Assembly (NCBI RefSeq): GCF_011745365.1
Contig: NW_024468911.1
Coordinates: 2,412,759-2,476,758 of the forward strand
Origin: Cryphonectria parasitica EP155
Taxonomy: Eukaryota > Ascomycota > Sordariomycetes > Diaporthales > Cryphonectriaceae
Direction: 5' to 3'
Length of the DNA stretch: 64,000 bases
Shown piece by piece: positions 48,101 through 62,213 of this stretch (its first letter is position 1; every line of letters starts with the position of its first letter). Under the pieces are notes generated by a model that ran no database searches, was not told the DNA's origin, and worked only from the letters and a program-made list of their open reading frames with translations. The position numbers and the translations under genes were made by a program.

Positions 48101-48912
48101 CTTGGTAAAGATCGAGCCAAATGATGGCAGAACAGGAACGACCAGCTTTTTGACGACGTGCTATCACACCGGTTGGGGCTATACAGCTGACATTTGTAGC
48201 CGCTGGGTCATCCCGTTGGGCTCTTGGATGGTGTAGAGGACCCCGCCTGATCTCGAGTTCTTACTTCCTTGCAGCAGCCCTCCCGTACTGCGTAATCCTC
48301 CGGGGACAGAAGGTCGAACCGGAGAGTATCCCTATTTGGTACGCAAGCCCCGCAGACAGGCTGATATCAAGTCGAAGAAGGCCTGGACCCCTCACCACAC
48401 TTTCTCCTTGACATAAGACAAGATCCTGAGCACACTTCGAAATGTCCCAAAATGCTTGACCAGCAGATCAAGAGCCTGAGCGCAACCACCCGGTGGTACC
48501 GTCGAGCTGTCGAGGATCCTGGCAAGCGCCATATCCAACAGGTTCTGCGAAGGTCACGACGCCGTCCATTCGAAGGGCATTGACGGCCACCTTCGGATCC
48601 GCAACCCCGACCTCTCCCCCCTCAGACTGACGCTTTTCTTTTCATGGAACCCACATCGTCACATGCACCTATCCTCAAAAGACGAACCTCTTCAGCCTGA
48701 ATACGAGGCCAGCTGTGACTGCTCGTCCACCCGACTGGCAAACTTTACGAACAAATGTCACGATACCTATTCTAATTCATGTCCAGCTTTTAGGAGAAAA
48801 GCAGTCTTTCTTCTTCTACTTCTTCCCCATCTCGGACGACGCCAGCTATTTCTGAACAAAATCTATTCGGAACAAGAGCGATTCGGAAGCAACTTCGCCC
48901 AAGGATTTAGTC

Positions 48913-51275
48913 ATGAGCGATTACTATAACTTTCCACCCTCCAGGCCAGGTTCTGGTAGCAATCCTGGACCATATCAACAGGCAACAATTCTCTCAGGAT
49001 CTTCGTCCAGCACTCCCAATCTCGGTGAGAACATCAAATCAGATACCTCACAGAGTGCGCTGTACTATAGCGGATTGTCGGAACACCTTATCGACTATCA
49101 GACGCCCAAGAGCTCCAGCTCGCGACACAGGCGCAAGTCCGCGCCAACCCCAGATCACATCAAACACCGTCGAACGCGGAGTGGGTGCTTTACTTGTCGC
49201 AGCCGGCGGGTCAAGTGCGATGAGGCACGGCCTACATGTGAACGATGTCGGAAAGGAAAGAGGGATTGCGTCTATCCGGATCCGACGCCCCTCAGCAAGT
49301 CCGCTTCGTCACAAGACGCGAAGAATGTTGGGCCCAGTGAGGAGGAAGAAGATACAGACGATTCTGGCTTGACTCCTATACCCGACGAGGACTACGAAAT
49401 ACCCGTGAACACCTCCCAACAGCCTACTCAGCCCAAGAGGAGCCTTCGACGCATCAACACCAGTTCATCATTGAGCCTGAAGCAGCGGATGATCAACCGC
49501 ACTCGACAGTCATCAGAGACACCTTCGCTAGACGATTTTCAGAGCCCGTCTCCGATTGTTTCTAACTGCACTTCAGTTACTTCCACCCCTACAAGCGCTT
49601 CGATACCTGACCTTTTATCGACGGCCGAGCCAGACTGGTCGCATCTCCCTATTGATCTTCGCGCGGCGCTCGACTATTTTAAAGCAAACATTACCCACTG
49701 GAGTTATGGCGTTCACAAAGACTTCAGTAACTTCTTCCAAACCACGTTCTTGAACCTGGCACTTCGACACGAGGCTTTGCTCAATGCAGTAGTTGGCTTC
49801 TCCGCATACCAACGAACAATCAGGGACCCAAACGGCAAAATCGAAGACTTCCTGAAGTATTATACTCATGCCGTGACGCTGCTGCTCGGGTTCTTGAAGA
49901 AGAGGGATGGCCAACATGACCTAGCAACCCTTTTGACGATTTTCCAATTGGCTACCATCGAGGTGTGTTGTTGTGTTCGAATACATTCTTCTCTTGTACT
50001 TGATGTTGTTAAATGAAAAGAATGAGCTAACCCAATGATATCACTAGGAGTATTTTGGCGACTGGGTCAATCTGATGGGCCATCAGAAAGCAGCCCTCGC
50101 CATATTTAAAAACTTATTCCAAGCTGATACAATCCCTCAGACACCTGTCGGCCGTATACTGTTAGTATGGTATCTGCGCTTCGACATCTTCGTGGCATCA
50201 ATGGGCAGCATCGAACCAAGCCTCCCACGCCAATGGGAAGAGAATCTCAGTGCGCAATGTCAAGCACAACTCTCCATTGACCCCCAGAACTTAGAATGGC
50301 TCTGTGAAAACGCAGAGAGTCACCTACGGCTCTTGTCTATGGATATGTGTTGTATTACCTCGAGACGAAAGACGGGCGAGCTCACAGAGGAAGAGTTCGG
50401 CGTTGAGCACAGCAGGCTCTCTCTCCGACTGAAGTCATGGAGAGAGCACTTGGATCCTATGCTGACAGATCCTTCTCGGCGTTTCAAGCCACTCACGCAA
50501 AGTGACCAGACTCGGCTTTTTCACTACTTCCCAGATGGCGCGCCGCTATACGAAGGACCGCTAGCGCACACAACTGTCTTGCTCACCGAGTGGCACTCGA
50601 TGATTCTGATGCACATGACACAGATCTCAAACGACCTCCTAGCAAACGCCTCAGCTATCCTTGGAGACATGGCACAACATGCAGAGGCTATCTGCCAGAT
50701 CATCGAGGCGGCTGAGCAGTGGACAACCATCCCCAGTGGCCTGCTCACAATGCTTCACCCTTCCCTTGCCATCGCTGCGATGTACCTCATGAAGAGCCCC
50801 CGCCGTTATGCGTGGTTGAGGGAAAAGCTCTCTTATCTTGAGCACTGCGGGTAAGTACTGCTTGTAGCTTTATTTTCTGCGTCAAATTGTTTAGTACTGT
50901 TTCATAAACGTTTGTTGGACCGGGGAAGATGGATTATGGCCCAATCACGATGCAGCAGTTTTCGAGATTAAAGAACCGTGGGAATGATCATGTGTGCTAA
51001 TTGCTATCCTGGCCTGCTATAGCTATATCTTCCCCGCACCATTCCGAGCCCGCATGACGCAGCTTTTCGAAGACGAGACGATCATGCGTTGGTGGCTTCC
51101 TAACGACCGGGGCTTCACCCCCATACTGCAAAGCGTCAGAGCATTTGCAGACGAGCGGAATAGAAGTGACGCATCAAGGCAACGAGAGCATCGGACAGCG
51201 ATGGAAGAAGTCTTCGACGCGGTGGTGGATCTGCGATTACATGACACCACTGTGGATCGCAGCCGCGGGGAGTGA
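48913..51275 (+). CDS. Zn(II)2Cys6 fungal transcription factor
   Basis: DNA-binding regulator with a Gal4-type binuclear zinc cluster at residues 92-119: C92, C95, C102, C109, C112 and C119, in the pattern Cx2Cx6Cx6Cx2Cx6C. It is preceded by a basic stretch (KHRRTRS). Exons: 48913-49962, 50048-50850 and 51023-51275, giving 701 residues. The middle is Ser/Thr/acidic and probably disordered. The C-terminal half resembles the fungal-specific regulatory domain (LRHEALLNAVVGFSAYQRT, then EEYFGDWVNLMGHQ across the first junction). The zinc cluster and its GCFTCRSRRVKCDE sequence recall S. pombe Moc3-type factors; that assignment is tentative. The upstream region is unusually long and gene-free, consistent with complex regulation or a long leader. 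Confidence 0.93.
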
Positions 51276-51618
51276 AGCACAGGTGCACAAGAGAAGAGAG
51301 AAAGAACGAGAGTGTTTCGTCAGGCCGCAGCATACGACCAAGAAATTTATGCACAGCATAAAGCTTCAATCACTTTAACGCAACCCTCACTTCACCCTCC
51401 TCCGCCTCATCCCCGAGCAGGTCCATCTCTCTCTGGATTCAGCTGAGCACACGGGGTGTGAGAGGTCATTGCAGACATGAAAATTGACACCCCGGCAACC
51501 TCCACACCCCGTGTATTCTACCTTTTTTCCCTTCTTCTTCTGCTTAGCGGTTTTCCCCGTGAATTCGACTATAATCATAATACCAGTTTTACCCTTACAC
51601 GCGAGGGGGGCCTTTTTT

Positions 51619-51641
51619 GGGGGGGGGGAGGGGGAGGGGGG
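51619..51641 (+). repeat. G-rich tract with quadruplex potential
   Basis: Runs of about ten, five and six G separated by single A bases, about 350 bp after the transcription factor stop. It could fold as a G-quadruplex on the + strand or in a transcript (inference). Confidence 0.75.
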
Positions 51642-52200
51642 CAAGGTCTGACGCGTGCGCTACCTGGCGGAGTCGGTTCATCACGGCATAACATTCACTC
51701 CCAGAACCTTCCTCTTTACGATCTGGAGCTGCGAGTAGCTCTATAGATCTAGGCTGCCCAATACATGTGACGAACAGTTTGCCGAGCAATCTTTTGGCAT
51801 ATATGAGCAGCGAGAAGACTCACTGTACAAGACGAGCTACTGTGGAGGTAGGAGAGAGCCTGGCACGAAAGGAGAGGTGGCTGAGTGAGGCATGCAACGA
51901 GGGGGTTGGACCTGCGGAAATATTTGGACGTAGTAGAACGTCTGGCGTCTCTGGCCCTTTTGAAGGTGTGAGGCAAGCCTTGTATAAATTCAGGCTCACA
52001 ATTTCAGCCTATGCTACCGGCCTTCAAACCAAATTGCTACATAGTATTTAGTCTTCGATAATGTATATCAAATCGCAACCGCAGGGACAATCCTGTCTAG
52101 CCATAACCGGGAAGCAGATCCACTGCCTATCACGTTTGCCACGGCCGTCCACCCATCTCCATAAAACGTCTCATATCAAACGAGACTGTAAGAAGGTAAG

Positions 52201-52236
52201 GGACGAGGGAGTCTTGAGGGACGAGGGAGTCTTGAG
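52201..52236. repeat. 18-bp direct tandem repeat (two copies)
   Basis: GGACGAGGGAGTCTTGAG occurs twice in tandem (52201-52218 and 52219-52236), followed by a partial GGAAGAG. Confidence 0.9.
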
Positions 52237-52511
52237 GGAAGAGTGACTATGAATTTCATGGCTCTTGTTTTCAGCCCTAGGTTAACGACCCCTTCATTAT
52301 CAATGCTAGCTTCAGGCTTTTGGAGTATTTGTCCGCAGACCAGGGACCACTCTCCCTTTCTGGAGGAATGAACAGAGCTCATCAGACAAGACCCATCGGT
52401 AAGCCGGCAAAAGCACTTGTCCGAAGAGTCACCAAAATGGATAGAAGATGAGGTTGATGTGAAAAGAAGCAGGCAGTAGTGACCGGGGGCCCATGCTCTA
52501 CAGCTAGGCGC

Positions 52512-52538
52512 ACTAGCGGCACTAGCGGCACTAGCGGC
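52512..52538. repeat. 9-bp direct tandem repeat (three copies)
   Basis: ACTAGCGGC is repeated three times exactly (52512-52520, 52521-52529, 52530-52538). Confidence 0.95.
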
Positions 52539-53096
52539 AACTGCTTGGTGTGGCTGCCCAGAGGCTGAGACAGGCACTATCCCAGCAGGTAAGGCTGGCA
52601 GGCTGGACACCTCCTTCCAGCGATACGTTATCGGCGGCAGTTACCACCACAACAACGTTGCGAACTACTACTCAAGCAGCCCTTTTGGTTTTCTTGCTTC
52701 TGTCTCTCCCCTTCCTTCTTATTCAACCTTCAAGGTCGAGGACATCATCATCATCACCACCACCTGCAGAGCAGGCTTGGAGGCTGGTGCTAGCAGAAAT
52801 CTAGCCCTTACGTTGCTTGCTGTTTTCCTCTCTTATGTCCACCTGGTTCTGTTTGGTGTGTACCACAGTAGCATACATTCATTCCCTTGGTGAATCCCGC
52901 CCCCCTGCCCCAATCAATCCAATAAGATGGCCACATAAAAAAGAAAGAAAAAAGAAAGAAAAACCAGGCCTGGACCTGCATGCATGAAGCACTAACTTTG
53001 CCAGAGTGCAGAAAGAGGACGGACTGGCCTGTAAATTTACCCAAGCAGCTCTGATCTGCAAAGGATTGCAACCTGACCACGACCTCCATCCAAATT

Positions 53097-54980
53097 ATGG
53101 CGTCTGAACCTGAGCCTGATGAGCAGCCCACTACCACCACCACCACCACTGCTGCTGCTGCTCATGGGGTGGTGGAGCTGGCACAGGAGATCGATTTTGT
53201 CACGCTTGGAATGTTCATAATCGGTAGGTCTGATGTGTTTCATGTTTCCCCCCCTTCCTCCCTTCTCACCACCACACAAGGGAAGATCACACTTCGTTTC
53301 TTCGATATCATAATCTATCTGTTGTATCTCACATATTGACACGTTGGACTGTTATCACATGCTTGCCAAGTCTTCATGTCATTTACCCATTATCTCTAAA
53401 CCTTGTTTATGTTGCTTGAGACTCAAGCATTATTTTCAGCATATACTCTTTGCCCCCCTTTTTACCAATGTTCTTCTTGTTGCCTTAAACCACTCATCTT
53501 CTCACTCCTCATGATCGAGAGGGTCTTGTTACATGCACTGTTGGGTTTGGCAGCCTTCTCCATCATTTATCTCCACCAGTCCAAGTTGTTGTCACTACTA
53601 GCTTGGCTTGCACATTCCTTCTTCCTCCGCAGGGACAGAAGACCTAGAGCAGCTGAGAACACCGGCCATGCTGATACTCTGACCCAAGATGACATTGAAT
53701 ACCGCCCACCTCGTCCCGCAGAAAGGGACGTTCTCGGAGGCGCAGGCTCATACGCCGCACTAGGTGCCCGCCTGTTCTCACCAGCCCCGACCGAATCCCA
53801 AACAGTCGGCTGGGTCGTCGACAAGGGCTCAGATTTTCCGCCCTCCGTCTCCACCCTCATCGACTCCTGGACGACCTCAGCACTGGTCCGACACGACCTG
53901 GACCGCCTCACCACTAGGGGCTGGAATGGCTATGTGGACGACAAAGAGACCCGCGCCTTCAAGTACACCACACCCAAGAAGCGCCTCGTTGCGTCCGACC
54001 TCTCCGGTACCCCGCTCCTGCAGGCCAAGGCCTTCCACATCATCTGCAGCCCCTCGCGGTGCCGTGAGCTCGTCACGGAGCTTCTCACCCTGCGCAAGGA
54101 ACAGGCACCACCCGAAGAACCCGAGAGCCCAGAGGGTGAGGCCGAAGGCGGCGGCGGCGGTGGGTACACGCGCCCCACCATCATCTGGGAGCCTGTGCCC
54201 GATCTGTGCACGCCCGAGGAGCTGCTGAACCTGACCAACTGCCTCCCACTTGTCGACGTGTGCAGCCCCAATCACTCCGAGCTCGCTTCCTTCATGGGCG
54301 ATACAGCCGTCGATCCGGACACAGGCGAAATCAGCACCGCCGCCGTCGAGAGGGCCTGTGAGCAGCTCCTTGGGAGTATGCCGCTGTCCAGCTTTACCCT
54401 TGTCATCCGCGCCGGCGAGAAGGGCTGCTACCTCGCCAAGAACGGCGGCCGGCGCAAGACCCCAGCCAAGGAGGGGAAAGGTGGTGCTGGCAACGGCCGG
54501 CGGAGGCGGCGGAAGGAGATTGGACATCACGGTGGATTACAGCCCGACACCGACATGATGAGCCTGTTTGCAGGCTTGCTGCAGCAGTCCCCTTCTGGCC
54601 CTGGTGATGGCGAGGGCGAGGGCGAGGGCGGCGGCGGCGAGACGTACAGCTTCATACACGAGGAAGACAACGAGGTCGAAATCGACCCGGGCCTGGACCG
54701 GTGGATTCCGGCATACTGGACCAAGGAGCTCGCCGAGAAGGTCGTCGATCCTACGGGGGGAGGGAACACGTTCCTCGGAGGGTTAGCCGTCGCGCTCGCC
54801 AGAGGGAAAAGTCTCGAGGAGGCTGCGTGCTGGGGCACCGTCGCGGCAAGTTTCGCCATTGAACAGGTTGGTGTGCCTTCGCTGGGCAAGACCGAAGAGG
54901 GCGAGGAGACGTGGAATGACGTCCAGGTAGAGGCCAGGTTGAGAGAGCTTCATGAGAGGATTGGATGGACTGAGGACTAA
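53097..54980 (+). CDS. MAK32-like pfkB-family carbohydrate-kinase homologue
   Basis: Ribokinase/pfkB-fold protein of the fungal MAK32 group. In yeast, MAK32 is needed for maintenance of the M1 double-stranded RNA. Preferred model: exons 53097-53223 and 53689-54980 with a 465-nt intron, giving 472 residues. It joins FVTLGMFII to DDIEYRPPRP through a split Asp codon, which reproduces the family's N-terminal beta strand. Exon 1 also encodes Thr and Ala runs. Conserved later parts are PTIIWEPVPDLCTPEELLN, VDVCSPNHSELASFMG, FTLVIRAGEKGCYLA and the C-terminal DPTGGGNTFLGG (54747-54782). In true sugar kinases this last motif is DTxGAGD; here the catalytic Asp position is Asn (N402). Low-complexity Gly/Arg/Glu insertions interrupt the core. 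Enzyme activity is doubtful. Confidence 0.88.
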
Positions 54981-55407
54981 GATGAAGCAGATGTTGTTCA
55001 CTTTGAGATGCATTATGACATGGGAAACATTTTGCGATACAAACAAAAAATCGTTAGCCTGGGTTGAAGAGCATAATGATTTGAAGGCATAGACCGGCTT
55101 GGTCTTCTCTCGGTGTGGATAGAAACCCGCTTTGGAACCAGAGGGGTTAAAAAGCATTGTTACGAGGACTCGTCACGATAGAATGCATTTGCTATTTCAC
55201 GATGAGCATTTTGTAAGGTGAATAGCCGATTGGGCTCTGAGTTCAATCGTTACATAAAGACAACAAGTCGTGTCGATTCCCGCCCGAACGCCAGTAATAT
55301 CAGACAGTGTTCATCGAACAGCCAGCCCTTTCAGTCTTGGACCGATTAGAGTCAAACAAGAGAAAAAAGACAGAGGAACAAGAAAAACCCATCTTTCTGA
55401 TAAGAGA
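54981..55407. other. Convergent intergenic region, MAK32-like / MCM3
   Basis: 427 bp between two stop codons. No additional feature is recognised. Confidence 0.6.
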
Positions 55408-58270
<2,863 letters not shown>

Positions 58271-58436
58271 GATACCGTCTATGAGGTTGGTACCCAGATA
58301 CAGTTGGATTTTCTGTCAAAAAATGGCAGACAAGGATACGAGAAGGCGAATTGAGGTGTGTTTCCAGAAGGGTGGGGAAAAAAGGCTGCAGCAGAGTTGA
58401 CATGAGGTAAAGTCAACGCGAGAAAGCTTCCAAGAC

Positions 58437-58442
58437 ACGCGT
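58437..58442. promoter_or_regulatory. MluI cell-cycle box (ACGCGT), distal in this pair
   Basis: Exact ACGCGT about 170 bp upstream of the MCM3 start codon. In fungi this core binds the Swi6-Mbp1 (MBF) complex, which drives G1/S genes, including MCM genes in yeasts. Binding here is inference. Confidence 0.6.
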
Positions 58443-58462
58443 AAATTGGAAGTGGGAGATTC

Positions 58463-58470
58463 GACGCGTC
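58463..58470. promoter_or_regulatory. MluI cell-cycle box in palindrome GACGCGTC
   Basis: Second ACGCGT core, inside an 8-bp palindrome, about 195 bp upstream of MCM3. An AACGCGAGAAA half-site-like sequence is also present near 58415. Confidence 0.6.
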
Positions 58471-59040
58471 GTGGGTCGCGCCTGAACACTAACCGGCCAA
58501 TCATCTGACACTAGCTTGCAGGGATCTTAATGGGTTCCTAATCACGGACGAAGGCTAAGGACCCCGTCCGTGTTCATGATAAGTGCTAGTGTTTTGATGA
58601 TTCTTGTTGGGCTGAGAGATAATTTGACGTTCTTTTCCCCGAAGAAAACGTCGGATTATTTCGCTGCGCTCTGTGAAGATGCAAAATCTACCTTGTACTG
58701 GACATCTGAACGGATCGAGTTGCACATCCTCCTGCACGCCCATCGCATTCAGATAGTTTTGGGCTGAATCGACTCTATCACCTCGCATCAACACCTGACC
58801 CGTCATTGCAAAGTAGAAAGAAGACTCCCCCCCCCCCAACCCCTTCACCGTTGATCGAGTACTTAATACTCTTATCTCATTGCATCCTTGTTGACTTGTT
58901 TCACTTTGCAAATTCCCGACTAATCATCGTATCCTGTCCTCGGGCAGACCACAGCTTTTTCTTCTTCTTTTCTAGATTGCGTGCCTCCCTGTTTGTGTCA
59001 GCCGAAATGCCCTGCCTATTCATGTTTGCTACTTGAAGTC

Positions 59041-62000
59041 TCATTTCCAGGCATTAAGCCCAGCCCAAGGGTCAGCAGCGTTAGGAGGCTGTTGATGCGT
59101 AGAAGGAGATCTCTGCTGTTGTTGCTGGCCTGAGTAGTAATCATTGCCGTAGTGCACAGTCTGCTGAGGGCCCAAAGGAGGGGGCCCTGGCGGTGGAGGA
59201 GGGGGGACGAACCCAGGCGGGACGTATGTCTGGGGGACGGTTGTGGGTGCAGCGTGGGGATTACCATAGGTGCTATGGGGACGAGAGGATTGTTGCCCGA
59301 ATGTTGTTTGCGTGGGAGGAGGTGAGGCGGGTCCGGGTCTGAATCCAGATTGTCCGCTGAAACTGGTTCGTGTTGGAGGAGGCGAGGTTGGTCCAGGGTT
59401 GCGTCCGTATGTGCTAGGGTTGTACGCGGCCTGATACTGTGGCATCTGGGCCTGGTTGGGCGGAGGCGAGGTTGGCACTCGGTATTGGCCTGCGAAGTTG
59501 GTCTGCGGGTATCTGGGCACCGAGTTTTGGAAGTCCAGAGGCGCTGGCGTGGTGCGTTGTGTGTTGGTAGGCTTCGGCGACGTCGCAGGCGGCTCCATCG
59601 ACATGCGTTCCATCAGCCCTCGGAGCCGTTCCTGCTCGAGCGCGGCTCTCGCACTCTTTTCTGCGGCCCTGTCCTGCTCGATCTGATTCAACAGCTGGGC
59701 CCCTTCAGAACGGCGGTTGTTTACAAAGGTCTCCACGTTCATCTCAAGGCTCTCGACAGTCTCTTTCATTTCCGCGTACCACCTCTTGGCGCTCTGGAGC
59801 CCAGCCTCGAGATCTAAGAACTCCTGGTATGCGCGCTTATACTTGCTGATGGCGGAGCCACGCTGGCGTTGGATTGCCTCGTATTTGCTCTGTTCTGATC
59901 TGACTCGTTTGTCTTGTAGGAGATTGTTGAACAAGATGGTCAGCTCTTTCATCAGGGCTGACTGCTTATGGTTGGCTTGTAGTATCCTGGTCGTATGAGG
60001 CCGGAACTTCTCTAGCTCCTGCTGGAAGAGTTGCTGCTCGTAGTTGGCGATAGACTTCTTGTTTAGGATCAAAATCTGGGAGATGTCGTCATTGTGAACC
60101 TATTGGCCGGGTCAGTAAGTTCCGGTAACCAGGGGCAGCGTCTCGCAAAGGAAGAACGAGGGAGAGAAAATACCTTGTCTTTCAGGTCCTTGAGAACCTG
60201 ATTCCGCTCTCTCTTGATGAGATTTAGCTTCTTCAGTGTGTCTTCGACCTTCTTGATCTGGTCCATGACGCTAGGACCGCTTTCTTCGAAATCTGCGTCC
60301 AAGAGATTTGGTTCCATGCCAGGACTTCCCACTCCGCTGCCTCTACCTCTTAACTTGCTCACTGCCCCCTGGAACAGTGCATCCACGCCACCATTCTGGG
60401 CTGCATTTCGCATCTCGTCAAACACGTCCTGGTTCTGATGGAGCTTGGAGGAAAGCTGCCCATCGCTCTTTGATGCCTCGGCCAATGCCTCGCGGTAATT
60501 CCTGATATCGCCTCGTAAAGTCGTGGTGAGCCGTGCACTAGGTTGTTGTGTCCAATCTCCTTCGTACTTGGACCGCATCTTCTCGCAGACACCTTCTTCC
60601 ATATCCAACTGCTGCGAGCTCTTATCCAATGACGAGATGATCCTGTCTCTCTGGGATCGTAGCGAGTCGAATATGATGCCGGGGTCCTCGTGCCCTGCAA
60701 CATCATCACACCACGTCCTAAAGTCTTCGTCGGGCAGGATATCCTGATCAAAACCGCCTTTCAATACCTGCAATGCGCCAGGGAGTCTCAGATAGTCCAG
60801 GCTCGCAGCCATCTCGCTGTTGGCCAGCTCGACCCGCTCAGTCTCGGCCCGGATGAGCTTCGCCTTCTCCTCGTCGTAAAGACTTGCAGATTCCGTCACC
60901 GCCAGGGGAACAATCTTGGAGAACAGATCGGGGCCGGTGATCCGCTGGATATCCTGACCCGCATAGAGCTCACTGACCGGTATCGGCTTGGCAGCTGGCA
61001 ATTTTGCCACGGGAGCAAGACTGGCTTCTGGTGGGACAGTCTGGTGGTAGATATAGTCATTGTCCTTGGCCAGCTCCTTTAGCTTCTCTGAAACGGTAGC
61101 AAGATGGCGTTTTGTGTATTCGGCAAGAACGCTACCGCAATCTGCCTGAAGATTTGAGCTTGGCGGCACAAACCCAGGAAAGCTAGATGCGCCCTTGTTC
61201 GCCTCCCTGGCGAGAGTCTCCGCCGCCTGCAACCTACCAACAGCTGTGCCGTGAGCGTTTGCCTCTTCATCTGCCAGGGCCTGGTAGTACTGAGCCATGG
61301 AATTCAAGTAATTTGCCTTGATCTGTGCCCTGAAAGTTAGAGACCACAACTCATGGCACCGGCGGGTCCCCTTTGGGATGCCGGAAGAGAGGGAAACAGA
61401 AAGGAAAAACAAGGCCTACCTGAACCATCAGCAGCCATACTTTCTCAAAGATAGCCTTGGTAACATTCTCCTGGACGCCCTCAATGGCTTGGCTGTAGAG
61501 AGTGCCGGCCTGGCTGGCGAGCTTCGCCAACAAGGCGACCTTTTTCTGGTCCGCAACCTGCTTCTCGAGGAAGACTTCCTGCGCCTGGGCGAGCGTTATA
61601 CTTATGAGTGTCTTGACAGTATCGCGACTCAGATCTACGGATGGTGCATGGAGGAAGTTCTCGTTTATATAGGTAAACATGCCGGCCGATGCCTGGAAGG
61701 AGTGGTAGGCGGTCTTGAGACCTGTTTCTGCAGACCTCGGTTGGTTTGCTGCATGACAGGAGAGGACGGCAGAGATGTTGAAAATGATGGAAGCTTTCTC
61801 GAAGGCAAGTGAGTATTGCGAGGTCGGTTTGTGGGTGAAGGCGTCGAACCTGTGACGGTATGTCAGCAGTTGTCCTCATCAGACACTTCGTCATGAGGCC
61901 GAGGTGGATATTTTTCTAGTTGTCGCCAAACGCACCATGTAAATGAGATTTTGATATGTTGCTCGTCGACCGGGAAACGCAGGTCGAGGAGCTCCAGCTG

Positions 62001-62213
62001 GCCATAGTACCTGTAGAGGAGGTCCCGCCCAGCTGTGCTGTCCTTGCCAGCTCCTCGCATGTCCTGTCTGAGGCGGTTCAAGGTCGCACATTCTTCGGCG
62101 TACCTCTCCGGATCGTCGCCATATGTATTCTGAATGTAGTATTTCAGAGGGGTAATCCAGTCGATCTCGTTGGTGGCCTTGAGCGGCACGGATATCATGG
62201 GAATCTGGGCCAT
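59041..62213 (-). CDS. BRO1: BRO1 vacuolar protein-sorting factor (ALIX family)
   Basis: ESCRT-associated protein that binds Snf7 and recruits deubiquitination to multivesicular bodies. Exons: 61936-62213, 61420-61849, 60174-61322 and 59041-60099, all in phase, giving 971 residues. The N-terminal BRO1 domain is very conserved: PLKATNEIDWITPLKYYI, NTYGDDPERYAEECATLN, LLYRYYGQLELLDLRFPVDE, and FDAFTHKPTSQYSLAFEKAS across the first junction. The central V domain is helical, with YAGQDIQRITGPDLFSKIVP and a DMEEGVCEKMRSKYEG segment. The C-terminal 200 residues are rich in Pro, Gln and Tyr, ending in a polyproline tract. The alternative family member PalA/RIM20 is less likely, because the N-terminal sequence and the length match fungal BRO1. 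The start was chosen at MAQIPMISVPLKATNE, the usual family start. Confidence 0.96.

Larger units (their letters stand above)
38228..48912. other. 10.7 kb gene-poor region
   Basis: The longest stretch without a recognisable gene in the window, between divergent MOSC and Zn2Cys6 genes. I see no conserved protein fragment, no transposase or reverse-transcriptase remnant, and no tRNA. It is dense in simple sequence: GA tracts (38665-38694 and about 40770-40799), a GT-rich minisatellite (41661-41808), a GT tract (44536-44572), A-runs and G-runs of eight or more. Many GTAC/CTATAG short palindromes and four exact copies of TACTATGGTA or its complement occur. From about 46900 on, the + strand becomes pyrimidine-rich, resembling the long upstream leader of a regulatory gene. 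Open frames such as 42830-43255 and 47880-48236 show no family resemblance. Confidence 0.65.
51276..53096. other. 1.8 kb intergenic region, no gene seen
   Basis: It lies between the transcription factor and the MAK32-like gene, both on the + strand. It includes a G-rich tract and two short tandem repeats (listed separately). No supported coding sequence. Confidence 0.6.
58271..59040. other. Intergenic region, MCM3 promoter / BRO1 3' side
   Basis: 770 bp holding the MCM3 upstream region and the 3' end of BRO1. Two ACGCGT boxes lie close to MCM3 (listed separately). A C-run occurs near 58830. No gene is seen. Confidence 0.65.

Noticed and set aside
47880..48236. 118-codon + strand frame upstream of the transcription factor
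   Set aside because: It might be an upstream frame in a long leader, but nothing in its composition or motifs supports a separate protein gene.
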